From Photobacterium gaetbulicola Gung47 (lineage in GTDB: Bacteria > Pseudomonadota > Gammaproteobacteria > Enterobacterales > Vibrionaceae), in assembly GCA_000940995.1 (NCBI GenBank), contig CP005973.1:1364001-1428000 (forward strand): a stretch of DNA of 64,000 nt, in the 5' to 3' direction. The notes below the pieces were generated by a model, which saw only the letters and a list, made by a program, of their open reading frames with translations, was not told the origin of the DNA and searched no databases. This document shows, piece by piece, positions 35,758 to 44,431 of this stretch. Each line of letters begins with the position of its first letter. Position 1 is the first letter of the stretch. The translations under genes and the position numbers were made by a program.

Positions 35758-37723
35758 AGCGGAAGTACTGGAGAAAATCCAGCAACTTGTTCCGTTTGAA
35801 GCCCAGCTTAACGATGGAAGCTTGACCATTCGTATCAGCGAATATCAGCCATATATCGCAACAGCTATCCATCACGGTCACCGCCTGCGCGGTGATCTGA
35901 TGCCAAAGTGTCTGTTGGCTGAAGAGGAACGTTATTTTGAGGAAGATCCCTTCACGGGCGATTTCATTTCCTCGCTGCCTATCGTGCTTCAGGGCGAGGA
36001 CTCACGCTACGAGTATGACTTGAACCGTGCACCTGAAAACTGCATTTACGACGAAGCCTGGGGCAAACCGGTTTGGCAAACACCGCTTTCTGATGACGAG
36101 CGGGCGGTGTCACTGGCCAAGCATAACTGCTACTACCGTATTTTGGCGTGCCTGATTGACACGCTGGAGAGCAAGTTTGGCCTTTGTCTGCTGTATGATA
36201 TTCACTCATACAACTACCAGCGCATTGAGCGAGATGTGCCTGTATTTAACTTGGGTACGAAGCAAGTCAATACCCGCCGCTGGCGCAAGGAAATTGACAG
36301 CTTGGTCGGCAAGCTGCGTAACATCGAGCTGCCAAATATTGATGTCACGGCAGAAGTAAATGATGTTTTTCAAGGGATGGGCTATCAAGCCAGCTTTGTC
36401 AAAACCAACTTCGCCAATACACTGATCATGCCGTTGGAAGTGAAGAAGGTCTTCATGGACGAAGAGCGCGGTGAAAGCTTTCCGTTGGTTATCGAGAAAC
36501 TGCGTGCTGATATGAAAAACGTGTTGACCGAACACGCCGCAGAAACCATCTTGCGTCGGACCAAGGTCAAAAAACTGACCAGCAGCCATGTGCTTGCTTC
36601 CAAGTTGCCACGAGAGGTGCTGAAACTCGATCGCCAGCTGTTTTCGATTGCCAGAGGGGTAAATACCCTTAGCTATATCAACCCGCTGAATATCAAGCAG
36701 GAGAAACGTCGGTTCTTGCACCGTCCATATGACTACCAGCCTGACTTTACGTACCGTCAGCTGAACCTGGACCCGTTCAAGTTCCGCGAACAGCTTTACC
36801 GCCTGCCAGTGGAAGATATCCGTGATGCGGATATTCAGGCGATGTACCGCAAGGTTATCGATCAGCTTGCAGTCCGTATCGACCTACTGACCAGTATCGG
36901 CACGGAAGAGTTCTTGTACAACTCGCTGCGCTACTATGGCCAGCCGGATCAGAACGACATCGCCAATGCAAACTTTATCTTGCACGCCGGTGAGTACAGC
37001 GAGCCAGATGAAGAGACAATCTCCGCTCAGGAAGCGATTGAGGCTTTCAAGCAAGCTGCCGATGAATACGGGATGAAGTGTAAAGTTGCGGGTTCCAAGC
37101 AATTGATCGCCCGTGCGATGGTCAGTGGCCGGACAATCAAGGTCAACCAAGGCGCGAAGTTTAACCGCAAGGACTTGGATGCCCTGATCCACCACGAGCT
37201 GGGTGTGCACCTTGTAACCAGCGCCAACGCCGATTTGCAACCTCTAAAGGTACTGAAGCTGGGCCTGCCGGGTAACACCCACTCCCAGGAGGGTTTGGCC
37301 ATATTGTGTGAGCACCTATCGGGAAGTTTCCCGCTGCACCGCCTGAAAACACTGGCGCTGAGGGTTATTGCTGTCGATATGATGGTCAAGGGAGAGAGCT
37401 TTAATGAGACCTTCCATGTTCTTAAGCATGATTATGGTATCAGCAATGATCAAGCCTTTACCGTTACCGCCCGGGCATACCGTGGCGGAGGCTTCACCAA
37501 GGACTACCTGTACCTAAAGGGGCTTAAGGATGCACTATATGCCTATGCCAGTGAAGATCTCACGTCGATGTTCATCGGTAAAACCGGTTTTGAATTCAAG
37601 CCACTGCTGGATGAATTGATCACCCGAGAAATCCTCAAAAAGCCGGCTTACTTACCCAAAGCACTAACGATGAAGGATACCAGCGACCCTATCATCAACT
37701 ACTTGCTCAAGTGCATTAAGTAA
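35741..37723 (+). CDS. Fused N-formylglutamate-amidohydrolase-like and DUF1704 (QEGLA) metallopeptidase
   Basis: The 660-residue product joins two parts. Residues about 1-270 look like N-formylglutamate amidohydrolase (IHHGHRLRGDL, YEYDLNRAPENC, YDIHSYNYQR). Residues about 290-650 are DUF1704, annotated as 'flavohemoglobin expression-modulating QEGLA motif protein', with the metal-binding His485-Glu486-x3-His490 (HHELGVH) and NTHSQEGLA. DUF1704 is related to eukaryotic MATCAP carboxypeptidases, which cut a C-terminal tyrosine or the like. ATG 35741 is preceded by AGGTGA; an alternative TTG two codons earlier is less likely. It overlaps the ATP-grasp gene, so the ligase and hydrolases probably act on one substrate. 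Confidence 0.85.
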   Translation: MLQLSEAEVLEKIQQLVPFEAQLNDGSLTIRISEYQPYIATAIHHGHRLRGDLMPKCLLAEEERYFEEDPFTGDFISSLPIVLQGEDSRYEYDLNRAPENCIYDEAWGKPVWQTPLSDDERAVSLAKHNCYYRILACLIDTLESKFGLCLLYDIHSYNYQRIERDVPVFNLGTKQVNTRRWRKEIDSLVGKLRNIELPNIDVTAEVNDVFQGMGYQASFVKTNFANTLIMPLEVKKVFMDEERGESFPLVIEKLRADMKNVLTEHAAETILRRTKVKKLTSSHVLASKLPREVLKLDRQLFSIARGVNTLSYINPLNIKQEKRRFLHRPYDYQPDFTYRQLNLDPFKFREQLYRLPVEDIRDADIQAMYRKVIDQLAVRIDLLTSIGTEEFLYNSLRYYGQPDQNDIANANFILHAGEYSEPDEETISAQEAIEAFKQAADEYGMKCKVAGSKQLIARAMVSGRTIKVNQGAKFNRKDLDALIHHELGVHLVTSANADLQPLKVLKLGLPGNTHSQEGLAILCEHLSGSFPLHRLKTLALRVIAVDMMVKGESFNETFHVLKHDYGISNDQAFTVTARAYRGGGFTKDYLYLKGLKDALYAYASEDLTSMFIGKTGFEFKPLLDELITREILKKPAYLPKALTMKDTSDPIINYLLKCIK

Positions 37724-37741
37724 AACGGTTATAATCCAAAT

Positions 37742-37775
37742 AGCCGCCAGGTCATCCCTGGCGGCTTTCTTTTTG
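37742..37775 (+). terminator. Terminator of the ATP-grasp operon
   Basis: Stem AGCCGCCAGG / CCTGGCGGCT followed by TTCTTTTT. Confidence 0.9.
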
Positions 37776-37836
37776 CCGGAAGGAAAGATACGATAAGTCA
37801 ATACTGCGAAGTTTCCGACAGGCATATAGATTAAGC

Positions 37837-38835
37837 ATGGACTACATCCAACAGGCCCTGGATGCCTACAATAGCCCCCATCGTCACAACTTCAACTTAA
37901 ACAACAAAACCATCTCGAACCTTGACGCTGTCACCTACTACCTGTCGCAAGCCCTCAATGCGACAAAAGGCGGAGAGAGAGCCGATACCCTCATCACCTT
38001 GGCGAATATCGACAGCTTCCGAGGGAACATCGAACAGGCGATTCTAGGCTATTCCCAGGCACAGTCCGTTGCCAATCACCGACAACAAATAACACTCCAT
38101 TTCTATCTAGCCCTATGGCATCACTACCAGGGAAACATAACACCTGTCAGCCAGCATATAGAGCAACTCTCGGGCCTCGATGCCAGTTCCGCGCAAGACG
38201 CACTGGGAATTATCGAGATTCTTGAGGAACAACTCAGTACCTCCATTTGTTATCATCACAATGTTCACTCCCCTAAACACCCCCCGGCTTCACAGCATGC
38301 CATTGTGACCCTTGGCTACAAGCTTAACAGCGACGGAACAATTGCTCGCCCTCTGAAACAGCGATTAGAGCAAACCCTCAAGCTTGCTAGACACTTACCG
38401 GGTAGCCTCATCATTGTCACCGGAGGGCTTGAAGTGGCTGGCACCACCGAAGCGGCACAAATGAAAAAGTGGCTGGTCGAACATGGCATAAAAAGCGATC
38501 GGATTATCAAAGAAGAGCAAGCAGCCAACACCATCGAGAACGCCCAAAACAGCCTAGCAATATTACAAGAGCACCCGATACAACATGCAACCTTGGTCAG
38601 CGCGTCTATTCATGTTCACCGTACACAAATCCTGTTTGAGACCATTCAGCTCTGCCAAAAGCAAGTCAGAGGCCAGAGACAAAACTTTCACATTGCATTT
38701 GACCACCTCGCCGTCGCGGATGGATTATCCCCCGACCACTTTCCTTCTGGGCAAACACGCATCAATTGTTACATTGATGCGCTTCGAAGTTATGGATTAC
38801 CCGCTTTTCAATGGGGGGACATCCACCAGATTTAA
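37837..38835 (+). CDS. DUF218 (YdcF/SanA-like) protein with N-terminal TPR-like region
   Basis: A 332-residue protein. Residues about 25-130 read as helical repeats of TPR type (the repeated LxxAL and YLAL pattern). Residues about 155-310 form the DUF218 fold: AIVTLGYKLNSDGTI, the glycine strand SLIIVTGGLEVAG, the helix AQMKKWLVEHGI, EEQAANTIENAQNS and then VSASIHVHRTQ. Proteins of this fold act on cell envelope or nucleotide-like substrates in ways still poorly known. No membrane helix or signal peptide is seen. The ribosome site is weak. Confidence 0.75.
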   Translation: MDYIQQALDAYNSPHRHNFNLNNKTISNLDAVTYYLSQALNATKGGERADTLITLANIDSFRGNIEQAILGYSQAQSVANHRQQITLHFYLALWHHYQGNITPVSQHIEQLSGLDASSAQDALGIIEILEEQLSTSICYHHNVHSPKHPPASQHAIVTLGYKLNSDGTIARPLKQRLEQTLKLARHLPGSLIIVTGGLEVAGTTEAAQMKKWLVEHGIKSDRIIKEEQAANTIENAQNSLAILQEHPIQHATLVSASIHVHRTQILFETIQLCQKQVRGQRQNFHIAFDHLAVADGLSPDHFPSGQTRINCYIDALRSYGLPAFQWGDIHQI

Positions 38836-38846
38836 ATAGACAAAAT

Positions 38847-38871
38847 AAAAAAGCCAACCTTACGGTTGGCT
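38847..38871 (-). terminator. Terminator of the cytochrome gene
   Basis: Stem AGCCAACC / GGTTGGCT with loop TTAC, followed on the minus strand by TTTTTT. It lies between two convergent genes. Confidence 0.85.
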
Positions 38872-38889
38872 ATGATTGGCAAATAGAAC

Positions 38890-39348
38890 TCAATGATAAA
38901 AGCCTCGGTACTCGGTATAATCATAGGGCTCGAGTTCATACTTACTTTCTAAGAAAGTGATCAAGTCAACCAAGTCGGTGACCATCATCACATCGTTATA
39001 ACTCGGCATAATCGACTCTCCCGACCGAGTGACAACTTGTGGATCATATCCGGATGCAATACGGTGCGAAGGGTTTATGACCGAAATTACCAATTCTTGA
39101 TATTTCTTAAGTGACGGAACTTTACCTCCCAACGCAACACTTACACCGGACTCATCCAAAACCTCAGGTCGCTCATAACCTTCCATGACATGGCAGCTCA
39201 AACACTGGTAGTGAATAAACAATTCTTCACCATGAGCCGCATTGCCCGGTGGCAATGTAAATGCAGCTGTGTTGCCACGCTCCGGCGGTTCACAACCTGT
39301 CAGCATAATGGCCAATAAGGTACCAAATACTAATGTAAAATATTTCAT
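38890..39348 (-). CDS. c-type cytochrome lipoprotein
   Basis: A 152-residue periplasmic lipoprotein: signal peptide with lipobox LTGC at about residue 19, then one haem-binding CLSCH (residue about 50) and a distal methionine in SIMPSYNDV as likely axial ligand. AGGTGG precedes the start. Single-haem cytochromes of this type carry electrons between respiratory complexes. A perfect FNR box lies upstream at 39459, suggesting oxygen-dependent control. Exact partner unknown. Confidence 0.88.
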   Translation of the reverse strand: MKYFTLVFGTLLAIMLTGCEPPERGNTAAFTLPPGNAAHGEELFIHYQCLSCHVMEGYERPEVLDESGVSVALGGKVPSLKKYQELVISVINPSHRIASGYDPQVVTRSGESIMPSYNDVMMVTDLVDLITFLESKYELEPYDYTEYRGFYH

Positions 39349-39458
39349 AACTTACCACCTGTTCTTTAGTTTGTTTTTTCAGCAGATTATGAGGCTCAGG
39401 TAAGTGTAGTTGCAGATATGCGAGTCATCACTGCGATTGACGAATGTTTTATTGCCGT

Positions 39459-39472
39459 TTGATCACAATCAA
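39459..39472. promoter_or_regulatory. FNR box upstream of the cytochrome gene
   Basis: TTGATCACAATCAA matches the FNR consensus TTGAT-N4-ATCAA in all ten defined positions. It lies about 111 bases before the cytochrome start on the minus strand, and next to the terminator of the upstream gene. It could also be read by CRP-type proteins, but the match is exact for FNR. Confidence 0.7.
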
Positions 39473-39473
39473 A

Positions 39474-39491
39474 GCCAGCCCTTAGGCTGGC
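39474..39491 (-). terminator. Terminator of the dioxygenase gene
   Basis: Stem GCCAGCC / GGCTGGC with loop CTTA, followed on the minus strand by TTTGATT; it abuts the FNR box. Confidence 0.65.
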
Positions 39492-39521
39492 GTGCAATAA
39501 CAATTGTTAAAACTAGCTAAA

Positions 39522-40361
39522 TTAAATAACGCCCAGTTCGCGTAGCCGATCCATCAAGTAGCTATTTGCAGTATGACGCTCTGACAGCACTACTTCTGGC
39601 TTTGGATGCAAAAACAGCGGCAGTGAGATACGCGCTTTGGTCTTATCTGCACCTTCTGGGTTGATCACACGGTGGGTGGTAGAGGGGAAGTAGCCACCAG
39701 AGGCTTCTTGCAGCATGTCACCGATGTTGATGATCAAGTGACCGAAGTCGCATGGAACATCCAACCACTCACCTTCTTTTGTCATTACCTGCAAACCTGG
39801 CTCATTAGCCGCAGGCAGCACCGTAAGCAAGTTGATATCTTCATGGGCGCCTGCACGGATTGCACCGAGTTCTTCGTCACCATTCAACGGCGGGTAATGA
39901 AGTACGCGCAACAAGGTTTTTTCGCTACCATCAATCATGGATGACAGTGGCTGTGAGTAAAACGCTGATACCTCAGCTGGAGAATGAACTTCCACCCAGC
40001 CTAGCAGTTGGCTAGCAAGTTTGTTTGCTTCCTCGTAGTAATGCTGAAGCTCTGCATTTAGCGTGTCAGGGCACTGGCCCCACGGGTAAAAATGAAAATA
40101 TTCTTTGATGTCTTTTTTGCTATGCCCCTTCGCCACTTCAGAAACTTCGGCAGGGAAAAAACCATCCTGGGTCTCGGTATTGAATCGAAACGCTTCTTTC
40201 TCGTCAGAGTTGAAAAAGCCATACCAGTTATCATAAATTGACTGAACCAGCTGCTGCTGGATCGGATGGTTCTTCAATACCCCGAAGCCTGTACGTCGAA
40301 GAGACTCGACAAAGCGCTCAGCGGCATCAGGTGCGTTATAATCTACAGCTTCCAATTTCAT
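39522..40361 (-). CDS. 2-oxoglutarate/Fe(II) dioxygenase, isopenicillin N synthase family
   Basis: A 279-residue enzyme of the isopenicillin-N-synthase-like family. The iron ligands are seen in AGAHEDINLLTVL (HxD) and TTHRVI (second His), and the 2-oxoglutarate-binding Arg in ARISLPLF. It has no signal peptide, so it is cytoplasmic. The substrate is unknown; members oxidise amino acids, peptides or small metabolites. It is a single gene with its own terminator. The ribosome site is weak. Confidence 0.85.
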   Translation of the reverse strand: MKLEAVDYNAPDAAERFVESLRRTGFGVLKNHPIQQQLVQSIYDNWYGFFNSDEKEAFRFNTETQDGFFPAEVSEVAKGHSKKDIKEYFHFYPWGQCPDTLNAELQHYYEEANKLASQLLGWVEVHSPAEVSAFYSQPLSSMIDGSEKTLLRVLHYPPLNGDEELGAIRAGAHEDINLLTVLPAANEPGLQVMTKEGEWLDVPCDFGHLIINIGDMLQEASGGYFPSTTHRVINPEGADKTKARISLPLFLHPKPEVVLSERHTANSYLMDRLRELGVI

Positions 40362-40729
40362 TTGTTATCTTCTTCTATCTAACTGACTTGTAATGTTTAT
40401 AGCACCGACGTAATCGGTTGCATCGGATTCTATCCTTTGCAAATAGCCACCAACACCGTCATTTTGGAAACATTCTGTTTACATCAAGAAACAAAAAAAA
40501 GCCTCCGCGAGTGCAGAGGCGATTCCAGCAAATAACAAACACATTTCATTAATGTTAATTACACCCAATAATGCGCCGCTTAGCTAATTGGGGTAATCAG
40601 CAAAGAGGGGCATTAATAAGCCATGCTATGAGCACTTCTCTCAAGCACGGAGACAATATAATGGATACAAGGCCGATAAACTTACCATTGCGCGCCACCT
40701 ACAGTCATCACAGCCTGGATGTTAGCTTT
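40362..40729. other. Intergenic stretch between dioxygenase and NfeD genes
   Basis: No gene is supported. It contains a terminator at 40493 and an unlikely reading frame at 40571-40819 whose end overlaps the nfeD-type gene. Confidence 0.45.
40493..40520 (-). terminator. Minus-strand terminator (nfeD/qmcA side)
   Basis: Stem GCCTC-c-GC / GC-a-GAGGC with a mismatch and loop GAGT, followed on the minus strand by T8. It lies 210 bases after the nfeD-type gene. Confidence 0.7.
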
Positions 40730-41188
40730 CTATTGATTCACTTTTTCTCTGATAACGACCACAATGCCTTCAACCCGAACCACTTCTACCAGCGTACCTG
40801 CTGGTATATTGGATTCTGATTTGGCCGACCACGTCGTATCGCCAAGCTGCAAACGCCCCGGCCCGACGGGGAAGTCTTTCTCAAGCACACAAGTTTGGCC
40901 AACCAGTTGTTCACTGCGCTGGTTCAAGCAGCGTTGCTCGTCACCGGCTTTATCTTTCGTATGCTGATAACGCCACCACAGCCAGGTAGTGAACAAACAG
41001 AACACAGCGAATGTCAGCCACTGCATCTCCCAGCCTAGCGGAATAAAAAAGAGAATCACGCCAACCAGCAATGCCGATACCCCAAGCCACAGCAGATAAC
41101 CGGCAGTACCCAACAACTCCAACAGCAGCAACACTAGACCCAATGCCAACCAGTGCCACACATTCATTTGCTCAAGTATCGTGATCAT
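40730..41188 (-). CDS. NfeD-family membrane protein (YbbJ-like)
   Basis: A 152-residue protein with N-terminal membrane helices (about 13-90, three short helices) and a C-terminal OB-fold domain of NfeD type (QLVGQTCVLEKDF ... GTLVEVVRVEGIVVVI). Its start overlaps the stop of the upstream SPFH gene as ATGA. NfeD proteins work with SPFH proteins on membrane organisation and quality control. Confidence 0.9.
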   Translation of the reverse strand: MITILEQMNVWHWLALGLVLLLLELLGTAGYLLWLGVSALLVGVILFFIPLGWEMQWLTFAVFCLFTTWLWWRYQHTKDKAGDEQRCLNQRSEQLVGQTCVLEKDFPVGPGRLQLGDTTWSAKSESNIPAGTLVEVVRVEGIVVVIREKVNQ

Positions 41189-42129
41189 GCCGGATTAACC
41201 TTGTCGCCCTCTTTTTTACCCCCGGTCTGACTTAGGATCTCAGTGATCCCCGCAATAGAGCCCATCAGGCCTGTCGCTTCCAGCGGTAGCATTATAATTT
41301 TACCATTATCAGCCTGACCGATAGTTTTCAGCGCATCGGTGTAGCCCTGAGCGATAAAGTAGTTCACAGCCTGCAGATCACCCTTGGCAATGGCATCAGA
41401 CACCATAGCCGTCGCTCTTGCCTCTGCTTCTGCAGCACGCTCCCTGGCTTCTGCCTGCAATATAGCCGCTTGCTTGTCACCTTCAGCTCGCAAGATCTCT
41501 GATTGCTTGTGGCCCTCAGCACGCAAGATTTCAGCCTGCCTTACCCCTTCCGCTTCGAGCACCTCAGCACGCTTGTTACGCTCTGCTTTCATTTGGGCGT
41601 TCATGGCGGAAGTGAGATCAGCTGGCGGCTGGACATCTTTGATTTCGATACGGGTGACTTTCACCCCCCAAGGGTTCGTCGCTTGGTCAACAATGCTCAG
41701 CAAGCGACTATTGATGGTATCGCGCTGAGAGAGCATCTCATCAAGCTCCATTGAACCCAGAACCGTACGAATATTGGTAAGCGTAAGATTACGAATAGCA
41801 TGCTCGAGATCGGTCACCTCATAAGCCGCCTTGGCCGCATCAATTACCTGTACGAAACACACCGCGTCAATGGTCACATTGGCGTTATCCCGAGAAATCA
41901 CCTCTTGGGCGGGGATATCCAGCACGCGCTCCATCATATTAATCTTGTTACCAACTTGATCGATAAACGGCACGATGAGATTCAGACCAGGTCGTAATGT
42001 TTTGGTATAACGACCAAAGCGCTCTACCGTCCACTCACTACCCTGTGGAACGGTTTTGACTCCAGAGGCAATAAACACAATTGCCACTATGATAAATATT
42101 CCCACAGTGATCAAAGTATCGTACGGCAT
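41185..42129 (-). CDS. qmcA: SPFH/band 7 protein (QmcA/YbbK-like)
   Basis: A 314-residue protein with one N-terminal membrane helix (about 7-23), the SPFH domain (FGRYTKTLRPGLNLIVPFIDQ, then DAVCFVQVID) and a long coiled coil made of repeats (EILRAEGHKQSEILRAEGDK). It forms membrane rings and, with the NfeD-like partner translated next, supports membrane microdomains and protease control. AAGGAGAAAGAG precedes the ATG. Confidence 0.92.
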   Translation of the reverse strand: MPYDTLITVGIFIIVAIVFIASGVKTVPQGSEWTVERFGRYTKTLRPGLNLIVPFIDQVGNKINMMERVLDIPAQEVISRDNANVTIDAVCFVQVIDAAKAAYEVTDLEHAIRNLTLTNIRTVLGSMELDEMLSQRDTINSRLLSIVDQATNPWGVKVTRIEIKDVQPPADLTSAMNAQMKAERNKRAEVLEAEGVRQAEILRAEGHKQSEILRAEGDKQAAILQAEARERAAEAEARATAMVSDAIAKGDLQAVNYFIAQGYTDALKTIGQADNGKIIMLPLEATGLMGSIAGITEILSQTGGKKEGDKVNPA

Positions 42130-42260
42130 CTCTTTCTCCTTAATAAACAGCGTTCAGTTGGTAATCAGAATAGCGTATGCAACCATCTCAATACAATGGC
42201 TAGTGCACTGATTTAACATAAAAAACCAATAAAATATCGTGAATTCATCAACAGCAGTTT

Positions 42261-43904
42261 TCACACTCGAAAACGACCAACTTGCCCATGTAGTTGCTGG
42301 CATTGCTGCGCCAGCTGGCCAAATGCCGTTTTAGTGGTAGTAATTTTATCAACCACTCCTTGGCTTTTATCTGCAATTAGCTGGACATTATGGCTGATAT
42401 TTTCACTGGCCTGGCTCTGCTGATTAGCCGCTGTCGCAATTTGCACATTCATATCGTTGATCACTTCAATTGAGTGACTGATGTGATCTAACGATTCGTT
42501 AGCAGTATTTGCTTGGCCTACCGTTGCTATCCCGCTCTCTCGACTCCGTTCCATAGCCTCTACCGCCTCTTTGGCACCCTGCTGCAACCGTTCGATCATC
42601 GCTTGAATTTCACCGGTACTCATTTGGGTTTTACTTGCCAGTGTTCGCACTTCGTCGGCGACCACAGCAAACCCGCGTCCTTTTTCACCGGCACGCGCCG
42701 CTTCAATGGCGGCATTAAGAGCCAACAAATTCGTTTGCTCGGCAATCCCCCGGATCACATCCAAGATCTTGGCAATGTTAACAACGTCCCTTTCAAGCGC
42801 CGAGATAACCAGGCTTGAGCTCTCGATATCATCTGCCAACTGATGAATCGACTCTACAGCCTCCCCCAATACCAATTTTGCTGCCCTTGCTTCATTGCTA
42901 GCATGCAGGCTGGCTCTTGCCGCTTCATCGGCATGACGGCTGACATCTTCACTGGTGGCACTCATTTCATGAACAGCAGTGGCGACATGGGCGCTTTCTT
43001 CTTGCTGGGCCGTCGCATGGCTTGCAACATCTTGGGATGAATGCTGGATATTGCCTGTCGCCTGCTGCACCACCTCAAGTGTCGCCGATACATCCGATAT
43101 TGTGTGGTGAATCGTCGACACAAACGCATTGAAGCCTTCTGCAAACTGCCCAACCTCGTCTTGGCTATCCACCGTGACACGCTGGGTCAAATCACCATTG
43201 CCCGAGGCAATATCGTACATCGCAACAGAAAGTCGCTTTAAAGGGGAGACAATGATATTTGAAAGTAGCCAAGTTCCAACAAGGGAAAATAACACGGTCA
43301 TCCCCCCTCCAACCTCAAGCAGGATCGTTGCGTGGTCAACTTTCTTATACAATTCAAGCTTTACGGCTTGTTCTTCCGCTTCAATTGCCGTACGCAGTAA
43401 CATGAAGTGGTCAATCAATGAGGTAAACCCCTTATTCATCTCTTCACGATTAACGGAATAATACCCCTCAGCCAATGAAGGGTTGTCGAAGATATATTGA
43501 TAATGCTCTATCCACTGCTGATATTTTTTTTCGATGGCATTGAGGTGCTGTTGGCTTGGACCATCAATATACCCTTCGGAAATTAACGATTGAGCAGACA
43601 GCAATCGAGGTAAGGCTTTGGGCTCATTATCAGTAAACAGCCCTTTGTTGTAGGCAAGTAGCTCTGAATCCCCGGCAGCTAGAACAATACCTTGTGCCGC
43701 GGTAATTACCTGATACAGATCCCTATAGCCCTGATCCATCTGTGACAGCACAGGTTGGATAGTCTGATCATGGAATTCAATCATGCGATTTTGATCGCTG
43801 GACACTCCCACCACAAGGCTAAAACACACCACAAACATAGTAATGGCAAAAATGACGGGGATCATCAGCTTCCAGCGAAAACTAAGGTGATGAATCAATG
43901 ACAT
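42261..43904 (-). CDS. Methyl-accepting chemotaxis protein
   Basis: A 547-residue chemoreceptor: helix at about 12-36, a periplasmic helical sensor of about 150 residues, second helix at about 190-215, HAMP with SPLKRLSVAMYDIASGNGDL, and the MCP hairpin with EQTNLLALNAAIEAARAGEK. The ligand is unknown. ATG 43904 follows TTGGAG; a TTG four codons upstream is less likely. It stands alone. Confidence 0.93.
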   Translation of the reverse strand: MSLIHHLSFRWKLMIPVIFAITMFVVCFSLVVGVSSDQNRMIEFHDQTIQPVLSQMDQGYRDLYQVITAAQGIVLAAGDSELLAYNKGLFTDNEPKALPRLLSAQSLISEGYIDGPSQQHLNAIEKKYQQWIEHYQYIFDNPSLAEGYYSVNREEMNKGFTSLIDHFMLLRTAIEAEEQAVKLELYKKVDHATILLEVGGGMTVLFSLVGTWLLSNIIVSPLKRLSVAMYDIASGNGDLTQRVTVDSQDEVGQFAEGFNAFVSTIHHTISDVSATLEVVQQATGNIQHSSQDVASHATAQQEESAHVATAVHEMSATSEDVSRHADEAARASLHASNEARAAKLVLGEAVESIHQLADDIESSSLVISALERDVVNIAKILDVIRGIAEQTNLLALNAAIEAARAGEKGRGFAVVADEVRTLASKTQMSTGEIQAMIERLQQGAKEAVEAMERSRESGIATVGQANTANESLDHISHSIEVINDMNVQIATAANQQSQASENISHNVQLIADKSQGVVDKITTTKTAFGQLAQQCQQLHGQVGRFRV

Positions 43905-44414
43905 AACACACTCCAAAATATTGTTTCCCCTCTTGATCTCGACAGCTTGCCGCTACCTGTCAAGCAGTAACCAAGAAACAATATCGAAGGCTAACGACAA
44001 CAACAATGCGCAGTGATAAATCAAAGAGGTATGAATTGAAGCGCCATCTTAGCATCCAGCCATTTGCTGGTTATCAACTGATGTAAATTATACAACCAAG
44101 CTCATTACAACCATTTCCCATACACAACGCTTTGAGCCATTGATGACCCATATCGTCAGTTATATAAAAATCTGGCAACTCCTTAATTTTATTGAAAATT
44201 AAAAGTGCAGCATGAACCACCATCACGCTCTACCGAAGATGCCCTTTGCCGATCGCAAACCGCGGGTTGATGATTTCTACCATCTTGCAGGTCAATTTAA
44301 GCGCCACTCGAGCCACTTCACAGTTTGGTGCAACTGCTAGCCGTCTCTTATACGGCGACTAGCGATCAATAAGCAAATAAGCAAACTCCGTGGGCAATCC
44401 CTCCATACTTAGGT
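43905..44414. other. Divergent intergenic region between MCP and RecQ-like genes
   Basis: About 510 bases with no supported gene. Near its right end are two hairpin-forming sequences: CTAGCCGT / ACGG-cga-CTAG at 44338-44362, with a 3-base bulge, and the nested hairpin at 44393. Confidence 0.45.
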
Positions 44415-44431
44415 ATGATCTACGGATTGCC
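44393..44431 (+). repeat. Nested hairpin over the RecQ-like gene start region
   Basis: Outer arms GGCAATCC / GGATTGCC (44393-44400 and 44424-44431) enclose inner arms CATAC / GTATG with loop TTAG. The inner arm carries the first in-frame ATG (44415), so folding would hide that start. Confidence 0.55.

Noticed and set aside
36206..36721. 171-residue minus-strand frame
   Set aside because: Antisense to the fused hydrolase gene with conserved motifs on the other strand.
40571..40819. 82-residue plus-strand frame in the gap before the NfeD-type gene
   Set aside because: Its end overlaps the nfeD-type coding region in antisense, no ribosome site is clear, and the sequence has no recognisable motif.
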